NCBI RefSeq assembly: GCF_001426375.1
Contig: NZ_LMEO01000011.1
Location: forward strand, 1 to 64,000
DNA: 64,000 nucleotides
From: Paenibacillus sp. Root444D2
Lineage (GTDB): Bacteria; Bacillota; Bacilli; Paenibacillales; NBRC-103111
Reading direction: 5' to 3'
Part shown: in pieces, positions 25,850 through 34,638 of the stretch
Position numbering within the stretch: the first letter of the stretch is position 1
Layout of the letters: each line of letters opens with the position of its first letter
The notes under the pieces: generated by a model
Database searches by the model: none
Seen by the model: only the letters and a program-made list of their open reading frames with translations
What the model was told of the DNA's origin: nothing
Translations under genes and position numbers: made by a program

Positions 25850-27082
25850 ATGAATTCATTCCATAACAATTTAGATAAATATGCATCACTAGCCATACAA
25901 TTAGGGGTCAACATACAACCAGGACAAACATTGGTCGTTTTCGCACCTATAATATCGGGGGATTTCGTACGCAGATTGGTAAAGCAAGCCTATGAGGTCG
26001 GTGCAAAGCACGTTTATGTCGAGTGGTTCGACGACGAGCTTACTCGGTTAAAGTATGAACTAGCACCGCACGAAGCATTGCTTGAGTACCCTATGTGGCG
26101 TGCAAAAGGATATGAGGAATTAGCAGAAAATAATGCTGCATTTCTGTATGTCGTGGCGAATAACCCTGATCTTATGAACGGCATCGATCCCAAACGTATT
26201 CAAACAGCGAGTAGAACATCCAATAATGCTTTGCGGGAACTATCTGCTGCTAGGTTAACTAATAAAGTCAGTTGGTCGATTATCGCCGTTCCTTCACCAG
26301 CATGGGCGGATAAAGTGTTTCCATCACTCCCCGAAGAAGAGCGGGTTGGCGCCCTATGGAATGCCATCTTCGAAGCAACAAGAGTTGACCGTGATGATCC
26401 GGTACATGAATGGAAAGAACATTCAAGTGCTTTAAACACGAGATCAAAAAGACTTAATGAACGCCAATACAAGGCGCTTCATTACCGCGCCGGTGGTACT
26501 GACATTACAGTGAGTCTGCCGCATGATCACATTTGGGTTTCGGCTGGCAATACCAACAGCAATGGAATCTCTTTTATAGCAAACATGCCTACTGAAGAAG
26601 TATTTACATCACCTTTAAAAAATGGTGTAAACGGTACCGTAAAAAGTACCAAGCCGCTTAGTTACAATGGCAATCTTATTGAAAACTTTTCATTAACTTT
26701 CAAGGATGGGGAGATTATTGATTTTAAGGCAGAGAAGGGGGAAGAAAATTTGAGAAGTCTCATTGAGATTGATGAGGGTTCTCACTATTTGGGTGAAGTT
26801 GCTTTGGTTCCGCATCGCTCGCCTATTTCTAACACGAATCTTATTTTCTACAATACGCTTTATGACGAAAATGCTTCATGCCATTTTGCCATCGGCAGAG
26901 CTTTTCCGTTCTGCCTGAAAGGCGGAACAGAGATGAGCCAACAAGATCTTCAGAATTATGGGCTAAACGAAAGCTTGACGCACGTTGACTTTATGATGGG
27001 ATCAGCAGATATGAATATTGATGGGATCTTGAAGGATGGGGAAAAAGAACCGCTGTTTCGTAACGGAGATTGGGCGTTTTGA
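25850..27082 (+). CDS. M29-family aminopeptidase (AmpS/PepS type)
   Basis: A 410-residue cytosolic metallo-aminopeptidase. Segments around the two metal sites are in the family order: MPTEEVFTSPLKNGVNGTV, then EIDEGSHYLGEVALVPHRSPI, FYNTLYDENASCHFAIGRAF, and LTHVDFMMGSADMNIDGI. The N-terminal domain (LDKYASLAIQLGVNIQPGQTLVV) is also typical. GGAGGA precedes the ATG. It releases N-terminal residues from peptides. First gene of a three-gene operon. Confidence 0.93.
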   Translation: MNSFHNNLDKYASLAIQLGVNIQPGQTLVVFAPIISGDFVRRLVKQAYEVGAKHVYVEWFDDELTRLKYELAPHEALLEYPMWRAKGYEELAENNAAFLYVVANNPDLMNGIDPKRIQTASRTSNNALRELSAARLTNKVSWSIIAVPSPAWADKVFPSLPEEERVGALWNAIFEATRVDRDDPVHEWKEHSSALNTRSKRLNERQYKALHYRAGGTDITVSLPHDHIWVSAGNTNSNGISFIANMPTEEVFTSPLKNGVNGTVKSTKPLSYNGNLIENFSLTFKDGEIIDFKAEKGEENLRSLIEIDEGSHYLGEVALVPHRSPISNTNLIFYNTLYDENASCHFAIGRAFPFCLKGGTEMSQQDLQNYGLNESLTHVDFMMGSADMNIDGILKDGEKEPLFRNGDWAF

Positions 27083-27111
27083 CGTACTAACAGAATAAAG
27101 GGAGATGCTGA

Positions 27112-27720
27112 ATGTCACCTAAAGTTACGCAAGCTTATAAAGATGAAAAAAGGGCGGTTATCCTTGAGGGAGCGCTGCATTGCTTTATACAAAAGGGATT
27201 TCAAGCTACAACTATTGATGATATCGTACGTCATTTGGGGATGAGCAAAGGCACTATCTACAGTTACTTTTCCAGCAAAGAAGAGATGTATATTCAAATG
27301 GCCGACGATAAAATGAATGCGATGGTGGAGAACTCCAGTGAGCAGTTCAAAAATATGCCAAGCGCGGCGGATCAAATCCGCTATATGTTTGACCGATTCC
27401 GTCGACAATCGCTTGACGAACTGCGTAAATGGTTAGCTTTTCATTTGGAGTTTATGCTGTATGCAGCACGCCAACCGGAATTAACGGAACGATGGAATCA
27501 GTATGCAAGTAAAGCTTTATTGTTCATGCAGGAAATTATGGAGGGCGGCATAAAGACTGGTGAGTTCCGTTCTGATCTTGATATCGCGGCAGCTTCCCGT
27601 TTGTTCTGGTCAGTTAGAGATGGCCTTGCTCTACAATTTATGCTTAGCGGTGAGGAAACCGAATATAAGTCCATAATTAATGAGATGGAAAAAAAGGTAT
27701 TCCGATATATCATAGGATAA
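27112..27720 (+). CDS. TetR-family transcriptional regulator
   Basis: A 202-residue repressor with the N-terminal TetR helix-turn-helix (FQATTIDDIVRHLGMSKGTIYSYFSSKEEMY, ~30-60) and a helical ligand domain. It lies 29 bases after the aminopeptidase, with AAAGGGAG upstream of the ATG. The dyad at 25794-25819 is its probable target. Confidence 0.92.
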   Translation: MSPKVTQAYKDEKRAVILEGALHCFIQKGFQATTIDDIVRHLGMSKGTIYSYFSSKEEMYIQMADDKMNAMVENSSEQFKNMPSAADQIRYMFDRFRRQSLDELRKWLAFHLEFMLYAARQPELTERWNQYASKALLFMQEIMEGGIKTGEFRSDLDIAAASRLFWSVRDGLALQFMLSGEETEYKSIINEMEKKVFRYIIG

Positions 27721-27742
27721 TTCACTATGGAGGTAGAGGATT

Positions 27743-28621
27743 ATGATTTTCAAAAAAATGAGCGAATTGTCGGCTGACGATATGGTTTCGTTATGGAATA
27801 AGGGATTCGAAGGATATTTCATAAATAGTACACTGAACTTGGACAAATTTCTTTCAAGAACTGTCAACGAAGAGCTCTCACTAGAGCACTCCTTAGTCGT
27901 GTATGAAAATAGTGAACCTATTGGCTTCGTGATGAATGGGTTCCGTGTCATAGAAGGAAAGAAAGTGGCATGGAACGGGGGTACTGGCATTGCGGCGGAA
28001 CATAGGGGCAAAGGGATCGGAAAAAAATTAATGGAAAGAAACCTCCAGTTGTATCGTGAACAAGGTGTGGATATCGCCTTGCTGGAGGCACTCATTCAAA
28101 ACGAAGCAGCGAAAAAGCTGTATCAAAGTGTCGGCTATGATATTACCGAGCAGCTAATCTGCTTACAACATACAGAAACTCTGGATGCAAGTCTCTTACA
28201 GCCAAACGTTCCTAGTCGATATGTTACGAAACGAGGACTACCTGTGGAAGTCAAAGGACTGTCTTTCTACAGACATTTGTCAGCGTGGCAAACACAATGG
28301 GCCAGTATAAAGGATGGGGAATGTATAATTATCTCAGATGAAGAGGATGAGGTGGTTGGCTACGCACTTTTTAAGCGCGTTTTCGGAGAAGACGGTAAGC
28401 TGGCTACCATCGCTCTTTACCAATGTGAATCGATTCCGGGTCGAGCAGATGCAGTAAATATCCTCAAGGCTGTATTAAGTGAAGTATTCGCACCATTTTC
28501 TTCCTCTTGTAAGCGTATAACCATGAACATAATAGATTCCAATACGAAGCTCGTTGGGTTATTAGAGCGTTTAGGATTTACTACATTTGTGGAACAAGTG
28601 CACATGATTCGGCATTTATAA
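27743..28621 (+). CDS. GNAT-family N-acetyltransferase
   Basis: A 292-residue protein. The N-terminal half is a complete GNAT domain, with the acetyl-CoA pocket at GIAAEHRGKGIGKKLMERNL (~87-106) and ALIQNEAAKKLYQSVGY following. The C-terminal half looks like a second, less conserved GNAT fold (VVGYALFKRVF ... NTKLVGLLERLGF). Last gene of the aminopeptidase operon, ending only 4 bases from the convergent lipoprotein gene with no terminator between. The acceptor may be an amine or peptide. Confidence 0.88.
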   Translation: MIFKKMSELSADDMVSLWNKGFEGYFINSTLNLDKFLSRTVNEELSLEHSLVVYENSEPIGFVMNGFRVIEGKKVAWNGGTGIAAEHRGKGIGKKLMERNLQLYREQGVDIALLEALIQNEAAKKLYQSVGYDITEQLICLQHTETLDASLLQPNVPSRYVTKRGLPVEVKGLSFYRHLSAWQTQWASIKDGECIIISDEEDEVVGYALFKRVFGEDGKLATIALYQCESIPGRADAVNILKAVLSEVFAPFSSSCKRITMNIIDSNTKLVGLLERLGFTTFVEQVHMIRHL

Positions 28622-28625
28622 GTAC

Positions 28626-29063
28626 TTACGAGCCTAAATTTTTAATTCGATTGATTAAGCCTGTTATATCATTAATTGTCGTAAAGATTTGTGAATTTTG
28701 AAGTTTATCAAGTGCCAAATGACCATTCTCTACCACATTATTTATCTCTTTTAACAAAACTTCATTTTTGTCTACCAATTGTTGATGAATATCCTTTGCA
28801 ATCGTAGGAACACTTTTCAGATTAAATTGTTCTATTTCCGTTTTTAATTCGTTTAATTGATTTTCAAGTTCCTGTTTCGTTTCCGGATTCAAAGCAGCAT
28901 CTTTCATCATTTGCGGTGCTTGTTCGGCAAAATTACTTAGTATATTTATGTGCTGCGTAGCTTGATTTACATAGTCTATCGAGTTATTTGCTCCTTCTAA
29001 TAGTGAACATGCACTCAGCATCATAGTTGCAAGAATTAATGATAGTAACATCCATTTTTTCAT
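28626..29063 (-). CDS. Small lipoprotein, DUF6376-like
   Basis: A 145-residue protein. The signal peptide ends in lipobox MLSACS with lipidation at C19; the rest is almost all helix (SIDYVNQATQHINILSNFAEQ, Glu/Lys/Gln-rich, two long amphipathic helices) and likely sits outside on the membrane. It resembles DUF6376 lipoproteins of Bacillales, whose role is unknown. AGGAGAG lies before the ATG. It is fully covered by any read-through from the convergent aminopeptidase operon. Confidence 0.65.
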   Translation of the reverse strand: MKKWMLLSLILATMMLSACSLLEGANNSIDYVNQATQHINILSNFAEQAPQMMKDAALNPETKQELENQLNELKTEIEQFNLKSVPTIAKDIHQQLVDKNEVLLKEINNVVENGHLALDKLQNSQIFTTINDITGLINRIKNLGS

Positions 29064-29159
29064 GTTAACGTCTCTCCTTTACCTGTTATTTTGCTGACAG
29101 AACATAATCTTTGTTATTGATTTATTACGTTTTTCTAGAAATAGGGTTTCAATTTCAGA

Positions 29160-29186
29160 AGGGCTGCCACATGGCAGTCCTTTTTT
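29160..29186 (+). terminator. Plus-strand terminator upstream of the ROK operon
   Basis: AGGGCTGCC and GGCAGTCCT pair with one G-T around ACAT, followed by T6. The only plus-strand gene it could end is the GNAT gene 540 bases upstream, across the whole antisense lipoprotein gene. Confidence 0.75.
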
Positions 29187-29316
29187 CCATTCATGCGAGA
29201 AAAGATGATTACGATCTCACTTTTTTTTGAAGTTGTACTTAATTCGGTAAATCATTAATAAGTATCGTATTAGAAAACTTTGTTAGTCATTCTAACTATC
29301 AAAGGGGGTGAACAAG

Positions 29317-30528
29317 GTGCTTGGTCGCAATCAAACCGGAAATAGCAAGCTCGTTAAACAATTGAACAGACAAGAGATTCTGCGTAAGCTTCGGGAAAAT
29401 AAGCGAGTTTCTAGAGCAGATTTGGCGAAGTTAACAGAGCTAAGCCGTCCATGCGTTTCTGCGTTGGTCGATGAAATGATGAAGGAAGGGCTAATCCATG
29501 AAGTTGGTGTAGGTGAGTCCAAAGGCGGAAGGAAGCCGATCCTGCTTGAATATAATTTTCAAGCTTATGGCGTAGTTGGGGCGATTTTTGAAGGTAGTAC
29601 GCTGTATATGTCTATCGCTGATCTAAGTGGAGATTTGTTAGTTGATTACAACTTTCGCTTGCAACAACCAACGAATGGCGATATGGCTATTCGTTGTCTG
29701 GAGCTAGGTCTACAGACTTTGCTTAGCCAGAGTGGGTTCGAGAAATCTCGCTTACTAGGTATTGGTTTAGGCTTACCCGGAATTACACAGCGTCGTGATG
29801 GAACCGTGAGTTATGCGCCAAGCACAGGATGGATGGGGTTACCGGTGAAACAGGAGATCGAAGAACGATTAGGTCTACCTGTTGTGATTGATAATGACGT
29901 TAACTTGATGACATTAGGGGAGTTTCATAAGGGTGTCGGCAACGGAGTTAAGAATCAGGTTTATATGTATGTAGGGACGGGAATCGGCGCGGGAATCATC
30001 TTAGATGGGCAATTTTATAGAGGCTCGCGTGAAGCATCAGGAGAGATCGGATATATGATGGTAGGTCAGATAAAGAAGCTTAACCGGGGTGAATATGGCG
30101 TTTTTGAAGGGAATTACTCGGTCCCTGTCATCCAAGAAAAAGCCAGAAAAGTGCTGCCTTCCCTTGTGGAAGAGCCGGGTGTGATTAAACAACTAATTCG
30201 TCATACGGAAGATGGCCATATAGAGGCAGGCCGATTATTAAATGACATCTACAGACATTGGGCCTACGGAATCGCGAATATGGTCAGTATACTCGATCCT
30301 GATTTGTTGATTTTAAGCGGGGAGATGATTGACATCGAGGAAAGCGGTGTTGAGAAGATCCAAGGTATGCTGACGGAATGGGTTCCGTACGTACCACAAA
30401 TCAAGCTGGCGGCTCTAGGCTACAAAGCTGGCATCATCGGGGCGATTCACAGTGTCCTAGAAGCTTTCCCCGTAGTAAATTCCAACAAAATATACCTTTC
30501 GGGAGGTTATGTGAATGAAAGCAAGTAA
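29317..30528 (+). CDS. ROK-family transcriptional regulator (NagC/XylR type)
   Basis: About 403 residues. An N-terminal winged helix-turn-helix (NRQEILRKLRENKRVSRADLAKLTELSRPCVSALV) occupies ~15-60, and a ROK sugar-kinase-like domain ~85-390. GLPGI, DNDVNLMTLGEF and GTGIGAGIILDG match, and SGEIGYMMV is in the usual place, but the zinc-site Cys-rich CxCGxxGC motif of NagC is absent. The start is the GTG at 29317, six bases after AAAGGGGGTG; the GTG at 29308 overlaps that site. It heads the nine-gene cluster and overlaps the next gene by 14 bases. Likely senses an amino-sugar. Confidence 0.88.
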   Translation: MLGRNQTGNSKLVKQLNRQEILRKLRENKRVSRADLAKLTELSRPCVSALVDEMMKEGLIHEVGVGESKGGRKPILLEYNFQAYGVVGAIFEGSTLYMSIADLSGDLLVDYNFRLQQPTNGDMAIRCLELGLQTLLSQSGFEKSRLLGIGLGLPGITQRRDGTVSYAPSTGWMGLPVKQEIEERLGLPVVIDNDVNLMTLGEFHKGVGNGVKNQVYMYVGTGIGAGIILDGQFYRGSREASGEIGYMMVGQIKKLNRGEYGVFEGNYSVPVIQEKARKVLPSLVEEPGVIKQLIRHTEDGHIEAGRLLNDIYRHWAYGIANMVSILDPDLLILSGEMIDIEESGVEKIQGMLTEWVPYVPQIKLAALGYKAGIIGAIHSVLEAFPVVNSNKIYLSGGYVNESK

Positions 30529-31645
30529 GGGGAATGTGTCCAGAATGCTCGTAGGCACTCTAGTGAGCATCATGATGGTTGTGATTACAGCTTGCGGAGG
30601 CTCCGCGCCGAGCTCTGGAAATGCTAGTCCAGCACCCACGGTGAAGCCTTCTGACAAACCTGCAGCTACGGAGGCACCTAAACCGGCAGAGAAGCAAAAG
30701 CTTGTTATTTATACAGCTAGGGATAAAAGTGTTGTCGATGAAATTATTCCAAAATTCAATACGAAGCATCCGGAAGTTGAGGTCGAGGTATTAACGATGG
30801 GTGCACAGCAGATTCTGGAGCGTGTGCGGGGAGAAAAGGCTAACCCTCAAGCAGATTTCTGGTGGGGCGGCACCCAATCCGGTCTGATGACTGCAGCGAA
30901 CGAAGATCTCTTGGAAAGCTTCAAACCAAGTTTCGCAGACAGCATACCAGCTTTGTACAAAGATGCTAAGGATCGTTGGTATGGTGAAATGCTGCTGCCC
31001 GAAGTGATCATGTACAACTCCAAAGCACTTAAGCAGGAGGATGCACCTAAAGATTGGGATGCACTTCTTGATCCGAAATACAAAGGTAAAATCATTATCC
31101 GGGGCGTACTTGCATCGGGAACGATGAGAACGATTTATTCCGCTATGATTTTCAAAGAAGGTGCCGCTGATCCTAAAAAAGGGTATGACTGGCTGAAGAA
31201 GCTGGATGCAAATACGAAGGAATATGCGCAGGATCCTACTAACCTTTACTTAAAATTAGCCCGTGAAGAAGGAACACTTTCGCTCTGGAATTTGCAGGAC
31301 ATTATGATTCAGAAGCATTTGAAAAATCAGCCGTTTGATTTTATTTATCCAGCGAGTGGGGCACCTATCCTAGTAGACGGCGTAGGAATAGTGAAAAATG
31401 CCAAAAACAAAGAAGCTGCGAAGAAATTTTATGAATTTCTTTTCGACTCGAAGCTTCGTATAGAGCTTGCCGATAAATTGTTTCAGATCCCTACACGTAC
31501 GGATATTAGCAAAGACTCACTTCCAGCATGGCTGAAAGGTATTGAATTGAAACCAATGAATCTCGATTGGACCGTCATGGCTGATAAAGAGAAAGATTGG
31601 ATGCAGTATTGGGATGAGAGCATTAAAGGTAAAGGCGGGAAATAA
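30515..31645 (+). CDS. ABC transporter substrate-binding lipoprotein (Fe3+/2-aminoethylphosphonate-type fold)
   Basis: A 376-residue lipoprotein. The lipobox is VITACGG (C27), then a Pro/Ala/Lys-rich tether to ~60. The mature part (KLVIYTARDKSVVDEIIPKFN, NPQADFWWGGTQSGLM, EVIMYNSKALKQEDAPKDWDALLDPKYKGKI) fits the family of ferric, aminoethylphosphonate and spermidine/putrescine binders. The tyrosine pair of true ferric-binding proteins is not evident. Overlaps the ROK gene, so co-translated. Given the cluster enzymes, the ligand is more likely an organic, anionic or amino-sugar compound than iron; that is inference. Confidence 0.85.
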   Translation: MKASKGNVSRMLVGTLVSIMMVVITACGGSAPSSGNASPAPTVKPSDKPAATEAPKPAEKQKLVIYTARDKSVVDEIIPKFNTKHPEVEVEVLTMGAQQILERVRGEKANPQADFWWGGTQSGLMTAANEDLLESFKPSFADSIPALYKDAKDRWYGEMLLPEVIMYNSKALKQEDAPKDWDALLDPKYKGKIIIRGVLASGTMRTIYSAMIFKEGAADPKKGYDWLKKLDANTKEYAQDPTNLYLKLAREEGTLSLWNLQDIMIQKHLKNQPFDFIYPASGAPILVDGVGIVKNAKNKEAAKKFYEFLFDSKLRIELADKLFQIPTRTDISKDSLPAWLKGIELKPMNLDWTVMADKEKDWMQYWDESIKGKGGK

Positions 31646-31656
31646 GCAAAACATCC

Positions 31657-31687
31657 GTTCGGGTAGAGATAGCTCCTCTACCCGAAC
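31657..31687 (+). other. Intercistronic stem-loop after the binding-protein gene
   Basis: GTTCGGGTAGAG and CTCTACCCGAAC pair perfectly over 12 bp around a 7-base loop, without a T tract. It likely protects the upstream mRNA or limits read-through. Confidence 0.7.
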
Positions 31688-31709
31688 TCAAAGTAAGGGG
31701 GTACTGTAC

Positions 31710-32792
31710 GTGATCGAAGTCGCTCTAGAACATGTAACCAAGCAATTTGGGAAAGTATCGGGTGTTCAGGATGTGCATATTCGGATTAAGCCCGGTGAAT
31801 TCTTTACTTTCCTTGGACCTAGCGGATGCGGAAAAACAACAACTTTGAGAATGATTGCCGGTTTTTACTATCCAACCTCTGGGCGTATCGTATTTGGCAA
31901 TCAAGATGTAACAACAGTGCCGCCTCACAAGCGCAATACGGGAATGGTATTTCAGAACTATGCCTTATTTCCTCATCTGACGGTATTTGAGAATGTGGCC
32001 TTTGGTCTTCAAGTTAGAAAACGACCGAAAGAAGAACGTCTCCAAAGGGTAGAACGCGCCTTACAGCAAGTACACTTACAGGGTTACGGAAATCGGCGTA
32101 TTGACCAATTATCAGGCGGTCAGCAGCAGCGTGTTGCACTAGCCAGAGCACTTGTTATTGAGCCGAATATTTTACTGCTAGATGAGCCTTTATCCAACTT
32201 AGATGCCAAACTGCGAGAAGAAACACGCTTGGAGATTAAAAGGCTGCAGCTTGAATCAGGCATTACGACCATTTACGTGACGCATGACCAAGCTGAGGCC
32301 ATGGCGATGTCGGATCGGATCATGGTCATGCAGGGCGGCGTTGTACAGCAGGTTGGAAAGCCGGAGGAAATCTACAACCGACCTATTAATCGTTTTGTCG
32401 CTTCTTTTATTGGTGAGTCTAATCTTTGGAACGGAACCGTGGAGCGAATAGATGGAGATCAGGTCTATGTCAGAGTTTCACCCGATCTTGTTCTATGCGG
32501 GTTGGTGAGTCATTCGGCACCTAATCGTCACCTGGCAGTGGGCGCACAAACCACTCTGTCTATCCGTCCTGAGGCAGTACGGGAGGCACAACCAGAATCT
32601 TCACAATCGGAGAACACATTCCTAGCTAAAGTTGTCATCGCAGAATTCACCGGGGTGAATGTCAATTATTTGACGGACGTATCCAATAAGCCCTTGAAAG
32701 TGATGTTCGTCAATCAAGGTCATCAAGTACGACAGCGTGACGATGCACTCGCGTTGCATATACCAAAGGAAAGCATTTACTTTCTAGAATAG
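31710..32792 (+). CDS. ABC transporter ATPase (FbpC/PotA-like) with TOBE domain
   Basis: A 360-residue ATPase. Walker A GPSGCGKTT is at ~36-44, Q-loop FQNYALFPH, signature LSGGQQQR at ~133, Walker B LLLDEPLSNLD, and the H-loop VTHDQ. The C-terminal ~110 residues are a TOBE-type regulatory domain. The GTG at 31710 follows GGGGG at suitable spacing; a longer frame reaching 31614 overlaps the upstream gene. It energises the permease that follows 15 bases later. Confidence 0.92.
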   Translation: MIEVALEHVTKQFGKVSGVQDVHIRIKPGEFFTFLGPSGCGKTTTLRMIAGFYYPTSGRIVFGNQDVTTVPPHKRNTGMVFQNYALFPHLTVFENVAFGLQVRKRPKEERLQRVERALQQVHLQGYGNRRIDQLSGGQQQRVALARALVIEPNILLLDEPLSNLDAKLREETRLEIKRLQLESGITTIYVTHDQAEAMAMSDRIMVMQGGVVQQVGKPEEIYNRPINRFVASFIGESNLWNGTVERIDGDQVYVRVSPDLVLCGLVSHSAPNRHLAVGAQTTLSIRPEAVREAQPESSQSENTFLAKVVIAEFTGVNVNYLTDVSNKPLKVMFVNQGHQVRQRDDALALHIPKESIYFLE

Positions 32793-32807
32793 GCGGAGGA
32801 TGAGAAT

Positions 32808-34538
32808 ATGACCTTCAAGAAACCAGTATCTCATCAACCAGTGATCAAACGACCATCCATCACTGCTTCGCCTCATTTCGTATATGTATTAATCGCTCCC
32901 TTGTTTCTGATACTGCTGGGCTATGTGCTCTTTCCGCTGTATCAGACCTTCATTCAGAGCATTCAAATGGACGGTAATCTTACATTTAAAAACTATACAC
33001 GGTTCTTCAGCTTGGAGCATACCGCCAATTTGGAAGCCCTCTGGACCAGTGTATATATCTCTGTTCTAAGTGTAGTGACATGCGCGATTGTCGGAGTCAC
33101 CATGGCTTTTCTATTGGAACGTTATGAGTTTCCAGGACGCAAAGCGCTGACTGTGCTTGCCATGGTGCCGATGGCGCTGCCACCGCTGGTAGGTGTGCTT
33201 TCATTTACTTTTCTATATGGAGAAAGCGGTATTATTCCGCGGACGCTCAAGCTTTGGTTTGAGATGGACCACGTGCCGTTTTCACTAAAAGGTGTATGGG
33301 GCGTTCTCATGGTTCACACCTTTACGATGTACACCTATTTCTATATGACGGCTTCCGCTGCGATCAAGGGGCTCGACCCCTCATTGGAGGAAGCAGCTGC
33401 AAGTCTTGGAGCCGGACGTCTTTATATCTGGCGGAGAATCATATTACCCATGCTCACCCCAGCTATCGTGGCTTCGTCCTTGCTTGTCTTCATGATTGCC
33501 ATGGCTTCTTATACGGCTCCTCTCATCTTCGGGATTGACAGAACGATGACGATGCAAATCTATTTGTCCCGAACAAACGGAAATTTGGATATGGCAGCTA
33601 CGCAATCTACCTTATTATCCATTGTTTCCATCCTATTTCTCATTATTATGCGTTGGTATCAAGGCTTGCGAAATTATCAGAACTTGAGCAAAGGAGTTAG
33701 TGTACATCGGACAGAGGTCAAGAGTGCATGGGGGAAATATACAGCTATGGTCCTCTCCACGATAGGCGTCATCATTCTGCTCCTGCCTATTCTAGTATTG
33801 ATTCTCATTTCCTTTTCCACTGATGGTACATGGACAACACAAATTCTACCGCCAGAATATACATTTAGTCATTACGTGGAGTTGTTTACTGACAGCAAAA
33901 CATGGCGTCCTATTGCTAACAGCTTCAAAATGAGCTTTGTAGCAACGGTTGGCAATGTGATATTCGGTGTGGCTGCTGCCTATGCGATCGTTCGCCTTAA
34001 ATTTAAAGGGAAGACATTGCTTGATGTATTTATTATGCTCCCTTGGGCATTACCAGGAACGGTAGTAGGGATTAATTTAATTACTGCTTTCAGTACTCCG
34101 TCTGCCTACAGTTTCGGGCAAGTTCTTGTGGGAACTTTCTGGATTTTGCCACTAGCCTACTTTGTGCGTCATTTACCGCTTGTCTTCCGTTCAACGTCGG
34201 CTACGCTTATGCAGATGGATCCTTCGATCGAAGAGGCAGCCCGTAATCTGGGAGCTTCGTGGTGGTACAGCTTTCGTCGAATCGTCTTCCCCTTGTCGCT
34301 TAGCGGGATTCTAGCGGGAACTTTATTGGCCTTCGTAACAGGCATTGGTGAATTCGTATCATCGATTCTGTTGTTTACTTCTAAAACAGCCCCGATTTCG
34401 GTGGAAATTTTCCAAAGAATGTATGCATTTGAATTCGGAACCGCTTGCGCCTATGGCGTTCTTCAGATCATCCTCATTATCATTGTTCTCTTTATTTCTA
34501 AAAAATTGACCGGAGACAAAGCGGGTACAGCTGTGTAA
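32808..34538 (+). CDS. ABC transporter permease, two fused permease domains (FbpB-like)
   Basis: A 576-residue membrane protein with about 12 spans, built of two binding-protein-dependent permease domains. EAA motifs are at LDPSLEEAAASLGAGRLYIW (~185-204) and MDPSIEEAARNLGASWWYSF (~470-489). This fused form is usual in ferric, phosphonate and thiamine importers and matches the binding protein and ATPase encoded just upstream. Confidence 0.92.
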   Translation: MTFKKPVSHQPVIKRPSITASPHFVYVLIAPLFLILLGYVLFPLYQTFIQSIQMDGNLTFKNYTRFFSLEHTANLEALWTSVYISVLSVVTCAIVGVTMAFLLERYEFPGRKALTVLAMVPMALPPLVGVLSFTFLYGESGIIPRTLKLWFEMDHVPFSLKGVWGVLMVHTFTMYTYFYMTASAAIKGLDPSLEEAAASLGAGRLYIWRRIILPMLTPAIVASSLLVFMIAMASYTAPLIFGIDRTMTMQIYLSRTNGNLDMAATQSTLLSIVSILFLIIMRWYQGLRNYQNLSKGVSVHRTEVKSAWGKYTAMVLSTIGVIILLLPILVLILISFSTDGTWTTQILPPEYTFSHYVELFTDSKTWRPIANSFKMSFVATVGNVIFGVAAAYAIVRLKFKGKTLLDVFIMLPWALPGTVVGINLITAFSTPSAYSFGQVLVGTFWILPLAYFVRHLPLVFRSTSATLMQMDPSIEEAARNLGASWWYSFRRIVFPLSLSGILAGTLLAFVTGIGEFVSSILLFTSKTAPISVEIFQRMYAFEFGTACAYGVLQIILIIIVLFISKKLTGDKAGTAV

Positions 34539-34583
34539 AGGATGATCATTCTGCGGGAGGGTTCAAGACCGCTGCTTGATACT

Positions 34584-34605
34584 AGCGGGAATTTGGTTTC
34601 CCGCT
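34584..34605 (+). other. Intercistronic hairpin before the secreted deacetylase
   Basis: AGCGGGAA and TTCCCGCT pair around TTTGGT, with no T tract. It marks the border between transporter genes and enzyme genes. Confidence 0.55.
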
Positions 34606-34638
34606 CAACTCTCAGAGGTGTTATAAGGAGGAGTAAAA

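Noticed and set aside
30515..34538. Ferric iron importer (fbpABC)
   Set aside because: The fold types match, but no clear tyrosine pair for ferric iron and no iron-related neighbours or Fur-type site are visible.
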